Origin: JAAZAI01 sp050942875
GTDB taxonomy: Bacteria; Verrucomicrobiota; Kiritimatiellia; RFP12; UBA3636
DNA: 64,000 nt
NCBI GenBank assembly: GCA_050942875.1
Contig: JBMNOD010000006.1
Location: 4,686 to 68,685 of the forward strand
Direction of reading: 5' to 3'
Below, one piece after another: positions 39,141 to 47,418 of this stretch. The notes beneath the pieces are model-generated. The model had not been told where the DNA came from. It was given only the letters and a program-made list of their open reading frames with translations, and did no database searches. A program made the position numbers and the translations under genes. Each line of letters begins with the position of its first letter. Positions within the stretch are counted from its first letter, which is position 1.

Positions 39141-39830
39141 ATGAGCCAGCCCAACGAAAGCGCAGTCCGCTTCGAAAACCTCTGCAAGGTCTACGAAATG
39201 GGCGACCAGAAAGTCCACGCGCTTGCCGGCGTCTCCGCCCAATTCGAGAAAGGCAGCTTCTGGGCCATCATGGGCCCCAGCGGATCGGGCAAGAGCACGA
39301 TGCTCAACATCCTCGGATGCCTCGACCGCCCCACGTCCGGCGCCTACCACCTCGACGGACGCGACGTCAGCGCGCTCGACGACGACGACCTCAGCGACAT
39401 CCGCCTCAAGCACATCGGCTTCATCTTCCAGAGCTTCAACCTCATCCCGCAGCTCACCGTGGCCGAGAACATCGAGCTGCCGCTCTACTACCAGGGCGTG
39501 GACTCCGCCACCAGCGCCGCCGTCGCACGACGGTTCGCCGGCGTCGTCGGCCTCGAAGATCGCCTCGGCCACAAGCCGACGGAGCTCTCCGGCGGCCAGC
39601 AGCAGCGCGTCGCCATCGCCCGCGCCATGGCCACCGACCCCGTCCTGCTGCTCGCCGACGAACCCACCGGCAACCTCGACAGCAAGACGAGCGCCGAGAT
39701 CATGGAACTGCTGGTGGCGATGAACCAAAGCGGCAAGACGATCGTCATGGTCACCCACGAGCCCGACGTCGCCGCCTACGCGCAGAGCCGGATGATCATG
39801 AAGGACGGACGAATCGACCACGTGGAGTGA
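39141..39830 (+). CDS. ABC transporter ATP-binding protein, MacB/LolD type
   Basis: 229 residues. Walker A GPSGSGKST near 44, Q-loop IFQSFNL, signature LSGGQQQRVAIARA, Walker B LLADEPTGNLDS, switch His in MVTHEPDVA. It matches the MacB ATPase domain. ATPase and permease are separate genes here, 4 nt apart. It energises export by the pump; the substrate may be lipoproteins, peptides or antibiotics. Confidence 0.93.
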   Translation: MSQPNESAVRFENLCKVYEMGDQKVHALAGVSAQFEKGSFWAIMGPSGSGKSTMLNILGCLDRPTSGAYHLDGRDVSALDDDDLSDIRLKHIGFIFQSFNLIPQLTVAENIELPLYYQGVDSATSAAVARRFAGVVGLEDRLGHKPTELSGGQQQRVAIARAMATDPVLLLADEPTGNLDSKTSAEIMELLVAMNQSGKTIVMVTHEPDVAAYAQSRMIMKDGRIDHVE

Positions 39831-39834
39831 CGCG

Positions 39835-41109
39835 ATGAAATTCAACACCACCCGCCTGAAGCGCGACTTCCAGCTCGGCGTCAAGAACCTGATGCTCCAC
39901 AAGCTCCGATCCCTGCTCACCATGCTCGGCCTCGTCTTCGGCGTCGGCAGCGTGATCGCCATGCTCGCCATCGGCGAAGGCGCCAGCCAGGAGGCCATGG
40001 ACCAGATCCGCAAGCTCGGCAGCCGCAACATCATCATCTCCTCCCAGAAGCCCGTCGAGGACAGCGGCTCGGCGCAGAGCAACGTGCGCGTCAGCATCTA
40101 CGGCCTGCTCTACGAAGACCTCGAACGCATCGCCCAGACCATCCCCACCGTCGTCGCCACCGTGCCCGTCAAATCGCTCCAGCAGCAGGCGCGCCTCGGA
40201 CGCCGCGAGCAGGAATTGCGCATCGTGGGCACCACGGATCGCTGGTTCGAGCTTGTCGAGCGCGACGTCGTCGCCGGCCGCGTCATGAACGCGCGCGACG
40301 TGGAATCCGCCGCCTCGGTCGTCGTGCTCACCGAATTCGGCGCACGCCGCCTGCTCGCGACCGAATCGGCGATCGGACGCCAGATCCGCATCGCCGGCAA
40401 GGCCTACGAGATCATCGGCATCGTCCAGAGCGAAGACACCAGCGCCGGCGGCATGCAGACGCCCGACCGCCAGACGGACGCCTACATCCCCCTCTCCACC
40501 GCCCGCCAGCACTACGGCGACGTCTTCTTCCAGCGCAAGCAAGGCACCAACATCCGCGAAATGGTGGAGCTGCACCAGCTCATCGTCAGCGTCGGCAACG
40601 AAGCCGAAGTCGAGCCCGCGGCCGTCGCGATCGAGCACGTGCTCGAACGCTTCCACAAGAAGAAGGACTACGAGATCAGCGTCCCCCTCGCCCTGCTCCG
40701 CCAGGCCGAAGCCACGAAGCGCACGTTCGCCATCGTGCTTGGCTCCATCGCCGGCATCAGCCTGCTCGTCGGCGGCATCGGCATCATGAACATCATGCTC
40801 GCGACCGTCACCGAACGCACCCGCGAAATCGGCATCCGCCGCGCCATTGGCGCCCGCCGCTCGCAGATCGTCTCCCAGTTCCTCATCGAAACGATCGTCC
40901 TCTCGCTCAGCGGCGGCGTCATCGGCATCGGCGTCGGCCTCTTCATCCCGTGGCTCGTCACCGCCTTTGCGAAGATGCCCACCGTCGTGACGCTCCACAG
41001 CATCGTCCTCTCGCTCGGCATCAGCGTCAGCGTCGGCATCGTCTTCGGCATCTACCCCGCCCGCCGCGCCGCCCGCCTCGACCCCATCGAAGCGCTCCGC
41101 AGGGAATAG
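39835..41109 (+). CDS. ABC transporter permease, MacB/FtsX type
   Basis: 424 residues. One N-terminal helix (LRSLLTMLGLVFGVGSVIAMLAIGEGAS), a ~230-residue periplasmic MacB-PCD domain, then three C-terminal helices including LLVGGIGIMNIMLATVTERTREIGIRRAIGA and the ending GIYPARRAARLDPIEALR. This is the standard MacB permease signature. Last gene of the TolC-MacA-MacB operon. Confidence 0.93.
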   Translation: MKFNTTRLKRDFQLGVKNLMLHKLRSLLTMLGLVFGVGSVIAMLAIGEGASQEAMDQIRKLGSRNIIISSQKPVEDSGSAQSNVRVSIYGLLYEDLERIAQTIPTVVATVPVKSLQQQARLGRREQELRIVGTTDRWFELVERDVVAGRVMNARDVESAASVVVLTEFGARRLLATESAIGRQIRIAGKAYEIIGIVQSEDTSAGGMQTPDRQTDAYIPLSTARQHYGDVFFQRKQGTNIREMVELHQLIVSVGNEAEVEPAAVAIEHVLERFHKKKDYEISVPLALLRQAEATKRTFAIVLGSIAGISLLVGGIGIMNIMLATVTERTREIGIRRAIGARRSQIVSQFLIETIVLSLSGGVIGIGVGLFIPWLVTAFAKMPTVVTLHSIVLSLGISVSVGIVFGIYPARRAARLDPIEALRRE

Positions 41110-41769
41110 AACTCAGCGGCTAGCGGCCAGCGGCTAGCGGCTAGTGCCAAAGGCGAGCTTTGTCGAAAGCTTTGTCGCAAAACTTTGTCGACCTGTCGTG
41201 GCGGCTTCGCCGAGTTGTTTTCTTCCCACGAATCTCCGCGAATGGAAGGCAGTTTTTCCCGGTCTTCGACCGTCGTTAATCACTGAAAAACTGCCTTCCT
41301 TGCTGGATGCGTGGTTTGTACCACAGGGGGGAATGTTGAGCGATGAGCGACGGCCGCAGGCCGACAACATTCCCCTCTGCTTCGCGGAGATTCGTGGGAG
41401 CTAAAAGGTCATTCCCGAGGTCTGGGGCAGGCCGCTTCGCGGCAGCGGCTAGCGGCTAGCCCCTAGCGACTAGCGACTAGCGACTCAATCGGGCAGGCGG
41501 CGGGGCGGGTTCGAGGCTGGACGACAAGCGTTCCGAAGCAACCCCGTCGACTGACCGATTACGATTACAATCAATGAACGGCAAGCAACGGATCTGCCGC
41601 CCATCGAGGAATCAACCGGCTCGTCCGCCCCTGCACCCTCGCCTCCGGCGCCGCTCGATTCACCAACAGACGGCGAACGACGCCTTTCACCGCTTCAGGC
41701 TATTTTTGAAGCGGCGTCAGCTTCTTTTGAAGCCTGGACAAAGCACACCGGGGCTGTCCCCAAAAATGC
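41110..41769. other. Gene-free stretch with short repeats and nested inverted repeat
   Basis: CTAGCGG/CTAGCGA heptamers (41113-41145 and 41449-41486), CTTTGTCG repeats (41155-41195), and the nested inverted repeat at 41224-41399. No supported gene. Confidence 0.7.
41224..41399. repeat. 176-bp nested inverted-repeat structure
   Basis: Outer perfect 19-bp arms (41224-41242 with 41381-41399). Inside are a 15-bp perfect stem (41244-41258 with 41285-41299) capped by CGGTC-TTC-GACCG, a small TGGT/ACCA hairpin (41312-41323) and an 11-bp stem (41328-41338 with 41365-41375) capped by CGGCC-GCA-GGCCG. It folds as a cloverleaf. No coding potential. Confidence 0.85.
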
Positions 41770-42060
41770 TTAACGAAGGTGTTCCCTAATCCACCGTGGA
41801 TCCCGACGACAATCAAGAACCGCTCGCACACGGACAATGCCGTCATCGACTCGATAATAGACTGCAAACGGGAACCGTCTGGAGAGCAACCGATGATATC
41901 CGTGGCAGATGGCATGAATCCCGCCATAAAGACGGAGAGAATTGATGTCGGACCAAAGCGTATCCAAGAAGTAGTCTCCTAGACCCTCGGCTTGCCGTTC
42001 ATAGAAACGGTAGCCCTCCGCAAGATCCGAAGTGGCTTCCTCAAGGATTTGGACTTTCAT
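41770..42060 (-). CDS. RelE/ParE-superfamily toxin
   Basis: 96 residues. MKVQILEEATSDLAEGYRFYERQAEGLGDYF, then YHRLLSRRFPFAVYYRVDDGIVRVRAVLDCRRDPRW has the pattern of ParE/RelE toxins. It probably cleaves mRNA on the ribosome (RelE) or hits gyrase (ParE); the sequence does not decide. It overlaps the 3' end of the antitoxin gene by 20 nt. Start ATG 42060. Confidence 0.8.
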   Translation of the reverse strand: MKVQILEEATSDLAEGYRFYERQAEGLGDYFLDTLWSDINSLRLYGGIHAICHGYHRLLSRRFPFAVYYRVDDGIVRVRAVLDCRRDPRWIREHLR

Positions 42061-42283
42061 TTCCGCTTGCAATCTGCTCGCGCACCGCCCGTTTGGCTTC
42101 TTCGACTTCGAGGAACCTCGCCGTGCCGTCCGCGACACGCTGCTCACGGACGCGCAAGACGTCGCCATGCCAGGCAGGCGCAGGAACATCCGCAGGATTG
42201 CGAACCAGATCGGCCCAGATTTCCTCGATCATCTGGAGCTTTTCCGTCACGGACATCTTCTGTAGTGGAATGGCTAATTGCAT
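42041..42283 (-). CDS. Addiction-module antitoxin (PF09720-like)
   Basis: 80 residues. MQLAIPLQKMSVTEKLQMIEEIWADLVRN resembles the putative addiction module component family (sMSxxEKLxxxExLWxxL). The C terminus EVEEAKRAVREQIAS would bind the toxin. First gene of the pair with the RelE/ParE-like toxin. AAAGGGGAC-like purines precede the ATG. Confidence 0.75.
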   Translation of the reverse strand: MQLAIPLQKMSVTEKLQMIEEIWADLVRNPADVPAPAWHGDVLRVREQRVADGTARFLEVEEAKRAVREQIASGNESPNP

Positions 42284-42541
42284 CTTGTCCCCTTTCTGCC
42301 CAACAAGATATCACATCAGCCCATTGAGGGCAAGCAACCCTTCGCGCTCCCCCCAAAAAACCATGCAATCCCGCCAGCAGACAAAAAAGCCGCATTGCCA
42401 AGAAGGGTGCAAGGGACTGCCCCTGCACCCTCGCCTCCGGCGCCGCTCGATTCACCAACAAAAAAATTGGGGACAGACCCCTTCCGCCCGGAGGTGAGGG
42501 GCGAAGGAACGACGCGCCTCAGACTGCGGTACGGAGCGACG

Positions 42542-42988
42542 CTAGTTTGCAGGCGCTTGTTCGGACTTCCTTAGTCCATTCCAGATTTGATCAACTTCCG
42601 GCGAGTCCGCGATTCGCGGCCAACCTTGCGTGCGCACAATGTTCTTGCGAAGCCCCAAGGCGGCCAAGTTCGCCTCCACATCGGACAGATTGCCCTGTGC
42701 AGATGATAGCGTCTTCATGTCCACCACGAAGTAAAATGGGTGCGTGCGATTGTCGTCCCCGCCGTGTCTGCATCTGCCCGATGCCGCTCGTGCGATGTGG
42801 GTGATCTCGGTTGCGTACGAGAAGATGATCGCTTCACCGGTGTCGATTCCGCCATCGGCGATTCGTCCCTGTGTGAGCAGAAACTGTCCCGGCGGATTCC
42901 TGTTTGGCAGCTTCACCTCGAAATAGGTGTCTACGCTAGCTCGATCGGGAAAGTCGATGTCCTTGGAACTCAGTTTGATTATCCTCAT
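42542..42988 (-). CDS. Unknown protein downstream of SEFIR gene
   Basis: 148 residues, soluble. Features are GQFLLTQGRIADGGIDTGEAIIFSYATEITHIARAASGR and a C-terminal LGLRKNIVRTQGWPRI. The layout (KGxI..GExI.F, then A.A.SGR and GWP) recalls PUA/EVE-like small domains, but this is only an impression. ATG at 42988 has a clear AGGAG ribosome site; longer frames reading into the SEFIR gene are less likely. It lies 76 nt after the SEFIR gene on the same strand, so they may form a two-gene unit. Confidence 0.6.
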   Translation of the reverse strand: MRIIKLSSKDIDFPDRASVDTYFEVKLPNRNPPGQFLLTQGRIADGGIDTGEAIIFSYATEITHIARAASGRCRHGGDDNRTHPFYFVVDMKTLSSAQGNLSDVEANLAALGLRKNIVRTQGWPRIADSPEVDQIWNGLRKSEQAPAN

Positions 42989-43064
42989 GGTTCTTTCTCC
43001 TGTCCGAACGACTGCACTCACGGGCGGCGGTACGCCGTACCGTGGAGTGCTTTGTTGTGCCTCC

Positions 43065-44510
43065 TCATGGGAGCGAAGCCAGTTTGTCAACCCCCATCAG
43101 GCTGAATGGATTAAACGATTGAAACTCCCACCTAGGAATTTGTAGTTTCTGTTCCTTGAAAGCTTCGGCGAGAGGCAGAAAATCGTCTTTGGATTCGATA
43201 TCGAAGATCTGTTTCACATTCTCGAAATACTTAGATGATTGACTACGTGCGAAGATCTCAAAAGGGCCATACTGCCGACCAGAGTAAAGCAATGTAACCG
43301 GCAACCAGCCCTGCCGACGACCTGTGCGGAGGACATCCAGACAGTCTCTCACAAAGAGGGCTAGATCAGCTTGCATAATCTGCTGAAACAGCCCTGATGC
43401 TTTGGACCTCTGTTCAAGAAGGTCAGCGTGTAGGGAGAGCCTGCGGAGTTTAAGTCGCGTGTTTCTGTGGTCCAGCGACTGCAAAAATACGCTAAGTTTT
43501 GAGAACGGCACCATCGTGTCCCGACCACGCTTTGAGTTCTGGTCAACGTAGTAGTGCTGGCGCACAAGATGGGCGACTCCATCAAAGCGCTCTGCACGTA
43601 GAAGTACAGCAACAAGATATAGAAACAGTTCGTGGACAATGAACTTGAGATTGTCGAAGTCCCAGTCTTGCCAACTGGTGACACCATCTGGCCGATCGAA
43701 GTAAGGGAAGAGTGACTCTATGAAATAGTGCAAGGACTCCCAAGACGCTACCGTAGGGCGGTATCTCGCAATAGCAAGGAATAGTTCAATGGCTTCGTTT
43801 CGGTATGGCAGGAACTCATCAATGCTGCGGACAACCTTCTCGTCGAACTCCTCATTGTCCTTTTCTATACGAAACCGCTCAAGATTCTCGGCAACCACCT
43901 CCACATATTCGCGGAGTGCGCCATCGCAGTAGGGTTTGTTTTCTCGTACAGCCTGCAACGCTCGCCGGAACTGGGCTGTCGCTTGAAGCGATATCGGCGC
44001 GTCGTCAGAAAGAAACGCCGGGGCACTACCAAGCTCGGGCTTTACATGGAGAGGCTTGTCGTATATCCAGCGGAGAAGTTGCTCGAAATTCCTTGCGTAC
44101 AGGTCTGGATCACTGAGGTCGATATAGACACGGGATTTGTAGTAAGCGGGGAGGAATGGTTCTCCCTTAGTGTCCCGTTGCGGCAACACGGCGACGAACT
44201 TGGTTTGATCCTGCTTCGCATAGATCTCGCCAGAAAGGATTTGCGCTTCTGTGCCAACGCCACCACTTCGGCCGTCCGCCTTTTCGGCGTAGACTTGATC
44301 ACAAATCATGGCCACCTTCTTGATCTCTGGATCTGTGACCATCTTTTCCATGAACGCGTGCGCATCATGGCCTTCCTTCAGATCCCATTTGTCTAAAATG
44401 ACATCAACTCCATTCTCCCGGAGTTGGGTGGCCAACGACAGCACCCACTCCTCATGTGAGGATGAGGTCCAGCTGTATGAAATAAACAGCTTCGGTGGGT
44501 TTACTGTCAT
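43065..44510 (-). CDS. SEFIR (TIR-like) domain protein
   Basis: 481 residues. N-terminal SEFIR domain (about 1-150): PKLFISYSWTSSSHEEWVLS, QLRENGVDVILDKWDLKEG, AFMEKMV, and later KFVAVLP. The remaining ~330 residues are a helix-rich unknown region. SEFIR/TIR domains occur in bacterial defence and effector proteins, some with NADase activity. A catalytic Glu cannot be assigned with certainty. Codon and base use are less GC-rich than the core genes around it, suggesting acquisition. AAAGGAGATGACAAG precedes the ATG. The flanks hold toxin-antitoxin and duplicated DNA. Confidence 0.82.
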   Translation of the reverse strand: MTVNPPKLFISYSWTSSSHEEWVLSLATQLRENGVDVILDKWDLKEGHDAHAFMEKMVTDPEIKKVAMICDQVYAEKADGRSGGVGTEAQILSGEIYAKQDQTKFVAVLPQRDTKGEPFLPAYYKSRVYIDLSDPDLYARNFEQLLRWIYDKPLHVKPELGSAPAFLSDDAPISLQATAQFRRALQAVRENKPYCDGALREYVEVVAENLERFRIEKDNEEFDEKVVRSIDEFLPYRNEAIELFLAIARYRPTVASWESLHYFIESLFPYFDRPDGVTSWQDWDFDNLKFIVHELFLYLVAVLLRAERFDGVAHLVRQHYYVDQNSKRGRDTMVPFSKLSVFLQSLDHRNTRLKLRRLSLHADLLEQRSKASGLFQQIMQADLALFVRDCLDVLRTGRRQGWLPVTLLYSGRQYGPFEIFARSQSSKYFENVKQIFDIESKDDFLPLAEAFKEQKLQIPRWEFQSFNPFSLMGVDKLASLP

Positions 44511-44651
44511 CTTGTCATCTCCTTTCTGTCATTCCGGGCAAAACAGTGTTATTGAGCCTACCTCGCGAAGGCGGGTAGTTCCCATTAACTACTAAATGAT
44601 GTTCGTTCTGACGGCTACGGTCAAGCGCACATTACATTGCTCGGCAACCCC

Positions 44652-44975
44652 TTAATCTTTGGTCTTGCCTTTAAGGCAGGCTTTATGCAAACTGTTGAAG
44701 TAGTCTTTGTGAGGGTTTATGGTTTTAAAGACGGGCCCCTTTTTTGCATTTTCGATCGTTTGCTTGAGCATTCTCCCATACGATGCCGGGTAATGCCTTT
44801 TGTAAAACGCAAGGTTCGAGGCCCGGATGCGCTGATACCAGAAACGATCGTCGTCAACTGGACGCCCTCGGGTCACGCAAACATAGCATTCCGTTTCCGA
44901 ACAAGAGAATTTTTCAAGCCACGCTCGAAATTCTTGCCGAGACGTTACGTCCAACTTGTTTTTATGTTCCATCAT
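44652..44975 (-). pseudogene. YdeI/OmdA-family gene with 96-codon internal deletion
   Basis: 107 residues. N terminus MMEHKNKLDVTSRQEFRAWL...RFWY matches the intact copy at 45284-45862, then jumps straight to QRIRASNLAFYK. The missing 96 codons are exactly in frame, so a short protein could still be made, but the conserved core (EALCFGWIDS...) is gone. The tail after ENAKKG also differs. The junction has an ATAC microhomology. Confidence 0.75.
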
Positions 44976-45199
44976 GTCCTTTCCCTCGAATCCGCAGGAA
45001 GGATATCCCATGCGAAACGCCCGAGTCAACCGGAACCATAAAAAAATTGGGGGACAGACCCCTTCCGCCCGTGTCGAACTCAGCGGCTAGCGGCTAGAGC
45101 GACTTGAGAAATAATATCGCCGCACGATTTGAACTAGGATTCGGCGTTTTGGAGCTGGAGGATAGAATATGGACACGGATTTTCTTAAACCGCTCTATG
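44736..45199. repeat. Segmental duplication, copy 1 (with deletion)
   Basis: Aligns with 45336-46086 apart from the 288-bp deletion. It includes downstream noncoding DNA (GGGGGACAGACCCC, CTAGCGG repeats, TTTTCTTAAACCGCTCTA at the end). Confidence 0.85.
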
Positions 45200-45283
45200 A
45201 AGGGAGTTTTAGATTTGTGATTTGTGATTTGCCGCGAGGCAGCTTTGTCGCAAACTTTGTCGGACCATGGGGGTTGAACAGAA

Positions 45284-45862
45284 TCAGGGAACTTCCAGCA
45301 ATCTCCCATAATCATTCCAGTTGCCGCACGTTTTCCCCTTTTTTGCATTCTCGATCGTTTGCTTGAGCATTCTCCCATACGATGCCGGGTAATGCTTTTT
45401 GTAAAACGCAAGGTTCGATGCCCGGATTCGCTGATACAGGGGGTGGAAGGATTTGAAAGCCGACCAAACCCGGGCGTTTTTCAAGGCGGCCTCGACCTCC
45501 TTGTCGATTGTGAAAGCACCGGGCTCCATCGCAGGCAAAACGGCGCGCCCGGCATCGGTCATCAACCCCAGTTTTTCGAGTCTTCGCACGCGCACTTTAT
45601 TCAATTCAGTCCAATTGCCGTTCTTGCGCCTGGGGGAAAACCGCTGCATCTTTTTCCCATCGATCATTCTGATGGTGCTGTCAATCCATCCAAAACACAG
45701 CGCTTCTTCGACGGCATCCAAATACCAGAAACGATCGTCGTCAACTGGACGCCCTCGGGTCACGCAAACATAGCATTCCGTTTCCGAACAAGAGAATTTT
45801 TCAAGCCACGCTCGAAATTCTTGCCGAGACGTTACGTCCAACTTGTTTTTATGTTCCATCAT
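45284..45862 (-). CDS. YdeI/OmdA-family protein
   Basis: 192 residues. Family signature FWYLDAVEEALCFGWIDSTI near residue 45, then RFSPRRKNGNWTELNKVRVRRLEKLGLM, and a C-terminal FKSFHPLYQRIRASNLAFYKKHYPASYGRML segment. This matches the YdeI/OmpD-associated (bacteriocin-protection-like) family, small cytosolic proteins of unclear role. The start is ATG at 45862 with GAGG upstream. It sits in copy 2 of a segmental duplication. Confidence 0.8.
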   Translation of the reverse strand: MMEHKNKLDVTSRQEFRAWLEKFSCSETECYVCVTRGRPVDDDRFWYLDAVEEALCFGWIDSTIRMIDGKKMQRFSPRRKNGNWTELNKVRVRRLEKLGLMTDAGRAVLPAMEPGAFTIDKEVEAALKNARVWSAFKSFHPLYQRIRASNLAFYKKHYPASYGRMLKQTIENAKKGKTCGNWNDYGRLLEVP

Positions 45863-46086
45863 GTCCTTTCCCTCGAATCCGCAGGAAGGATATCCCATGC
45901 GAAACGCCCGAGTCAACCGGAACCATAAAAAAATTGGGGGACAGACCCCTTCCGCCCGTGTCGAACTCAGCGGCTAGCGGCTAGAGCGACTTGAGAAATA
46001 GTATAGCCGCACAATTTGAATTAGGATTCGGCGTTTTGGAGCTGGAGGATAGAATGTGGACACGTATTTTCTTAAACCGCTCTAGA
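45336..46086. repeat. Segmental duplication, copy 2 (complete)
   Basis: Partner of 44736-45199. Begins CCCCTTTTTTGCATTCTCGA and ends CTTAAACCGCTCTA. Confidence 0.85.
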
Positions 46087-46319
46087 GGTTAGATCAGCCG
46101 GATCAGACCGATCATTGATTTTGCGCAGCCCAGTGGACGCGGCGTCCTCGCCGCGTGGCAAAGTACCAACCCGGCTACGACGGGTTGCCCACTCGCCCTG
46201 GAAGGGCGCTCCGAGGCAGGGGCGACGCCGTCCTCGGCGGGCTCCAGCGTTCCGGCTCTTCGTTCGCCCATTGTGAACCGTGTCGTTGGGGACCGCGGTC
46301 TCCGCGGGCAATGGACATA

Positions 46320-46373
46320 GGGGCACGGGTTTTCCAACCCGTGAACGACCACGGACAGGAATGTCCGTGCCCC
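46320..46373. repeat. GGGGCACGGG three-way-junction repeat
   Basis: Same layout as 32162-32215. Confidence 0.85.
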
Positions 46374-46449
46374 TGGTTCCCAACCGCACCGCGCCGAAGC
46401 GCGGGCGAAGGGCGGCTCGCCGGGACGGCGCCACCCCACCCTGCCACCA

Positions 46450-46481
46450 CCATAATCTTGAAAAAAAATTCAAGATTATGG
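46450..46481. repeat. TAATCT hairpin, TCTTGAA variant
   Basis: CCATAATCTTGAA, six A, TTCAAGATTATGG: compensated C-to-T change, 13-bp stem. Confidence 0.9.
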
Positions 46482-46653
46482 AAATCCAGCAAAGCCCTGA
46501 AGGAGCATCCCCAATATCGTACGGGCGGGGCTTTGCCCCCGCCCCGGGGCTTCGTCCCCGCCCCCAGGGGCAAGCGAAGCGCCGCCCCGGGCTGCCGAAA
46601 GCAAGACGGCGCGGCCTGAAGGGGCGCTTCAAGCCGCCGTCAGGGAACTGCCG

Positions 46654-47040
46654 CTAAAAACGTTGCGGATCAGGCACGGCCTTTGGGCTGTCGCCTGCAG
46701 GAGCTTGTCGGGGACGCTTCCTTTCGATCGCCTCCCTGAGTTCGGCAAGCTCGTCCTTCCCGTGCCGGATGTCGTTCCGATCTCGCAGGACATCGACCTC
46801 TGCCGCGCTCTGGAGCAACAGGTCGATGACGTCGCCACGCGTGTTTTCATCTACACCCTCGATTCTCTCCGCGATGGCCACCTGCTTTTCGCGCATGCTG
46901 ACTTGCTGCCGCCAGAGGTCGGCGCGGAGGTTGCGAAGCTCGGAGTTCTGAAAGCAAAACTGCCGCCACAGCCACCACAGGCAGACAAGCAACCCGACCG
47001 TGATGCACCATGAGACTGCCATTGCGATGTTCTTCTTCAT
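46654..47040 (-). CDS. Single-pass membrane protein with coiled coil
   Basis: 128 residues. N-terminal helix IAMAVSWCITVGLLVCLWWLW anchors it, followed by a helical, charged region with heptads (ELRNLRADLWRQQVSMREKQ) and a Pro-rich tail. No family recognised. ATG at 47040 has GGGGGAG upstream. Monocistronic, between a repeat block and the solute-binding protein. Confidence 0.6.
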   Translation of the reverse strand: MKKNIAMAVSWCITVGLLVCLWWLWRQFCFQNSELRNLRADLWRQQVSMREKQVAIAERIEGVDENTRGDVIDLLLQSAAEVDVLRDRNDIRHGKDELAELREAIERKRPRQAPAGDSPKAVPDPQRF

Positions 47041-47073
47041 CTTCTCACTCCCCCGTTTCATAATCGGCAACAC

Positions 47074-47418
47074 CCCAAGTGCGAAAGGAGTCTACATCCA
47101 TCCGGCCGAGGTTGTCAACAAAGGGATTTTGGGGATCACGGCGCCAGCGTCAGCACCCTGCCACGCGCCAAAGGCGAACGGGGCGAAACGCAGCGGGGAC
47201 GCCACATCCACCGGACTTCGCGCACAAGGTTCGTAATGGTGCCGCAAGGCGCTGTGGCGCATGAAGTTCCATGGAGTGGCGAACACCCCGCCGAGAACCT
47301 GTCTGCCAACAGGCAGGCGGCGGTCTCCAGCGGTCTCCGCGACCAAGTTTCAAGTTTCAAGTTTCCAACTTCAAATTTCAAGTTCCAAGTTTCTGCGTCA
47401 ACGTGTATACTCTGGCGC
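47074..47418. other. Gene-free stretch with diverged repeats
   Basis: Diverged copy of the GCACAAGGTTCGTA...GGCGCTG segment (47150-47290) and an AAGTTTCAAGTTTCC-like array (47342-47395). No supported gene. Confidence 0.6.

Larger units (their letters stand above)
46087..46653. repeat. Composite repeat block, no genes
   Basis: GATCAGCCG nonamers (46092-46116), CGCGGCG hairpin (46133-46160), three-way junction (46320), TAATCT hairpin (46450), then GGGGCTTTGCCCC and GGGGCTTCGTCCCC hairpins (46525-46575). Confidence 0.8.

Noticed and set aside
41224..41399. Retron or integron attC site
   Set aside because: No reverse transcriptase or integrase nearby and no attC core sites; the structure is reported without that label.
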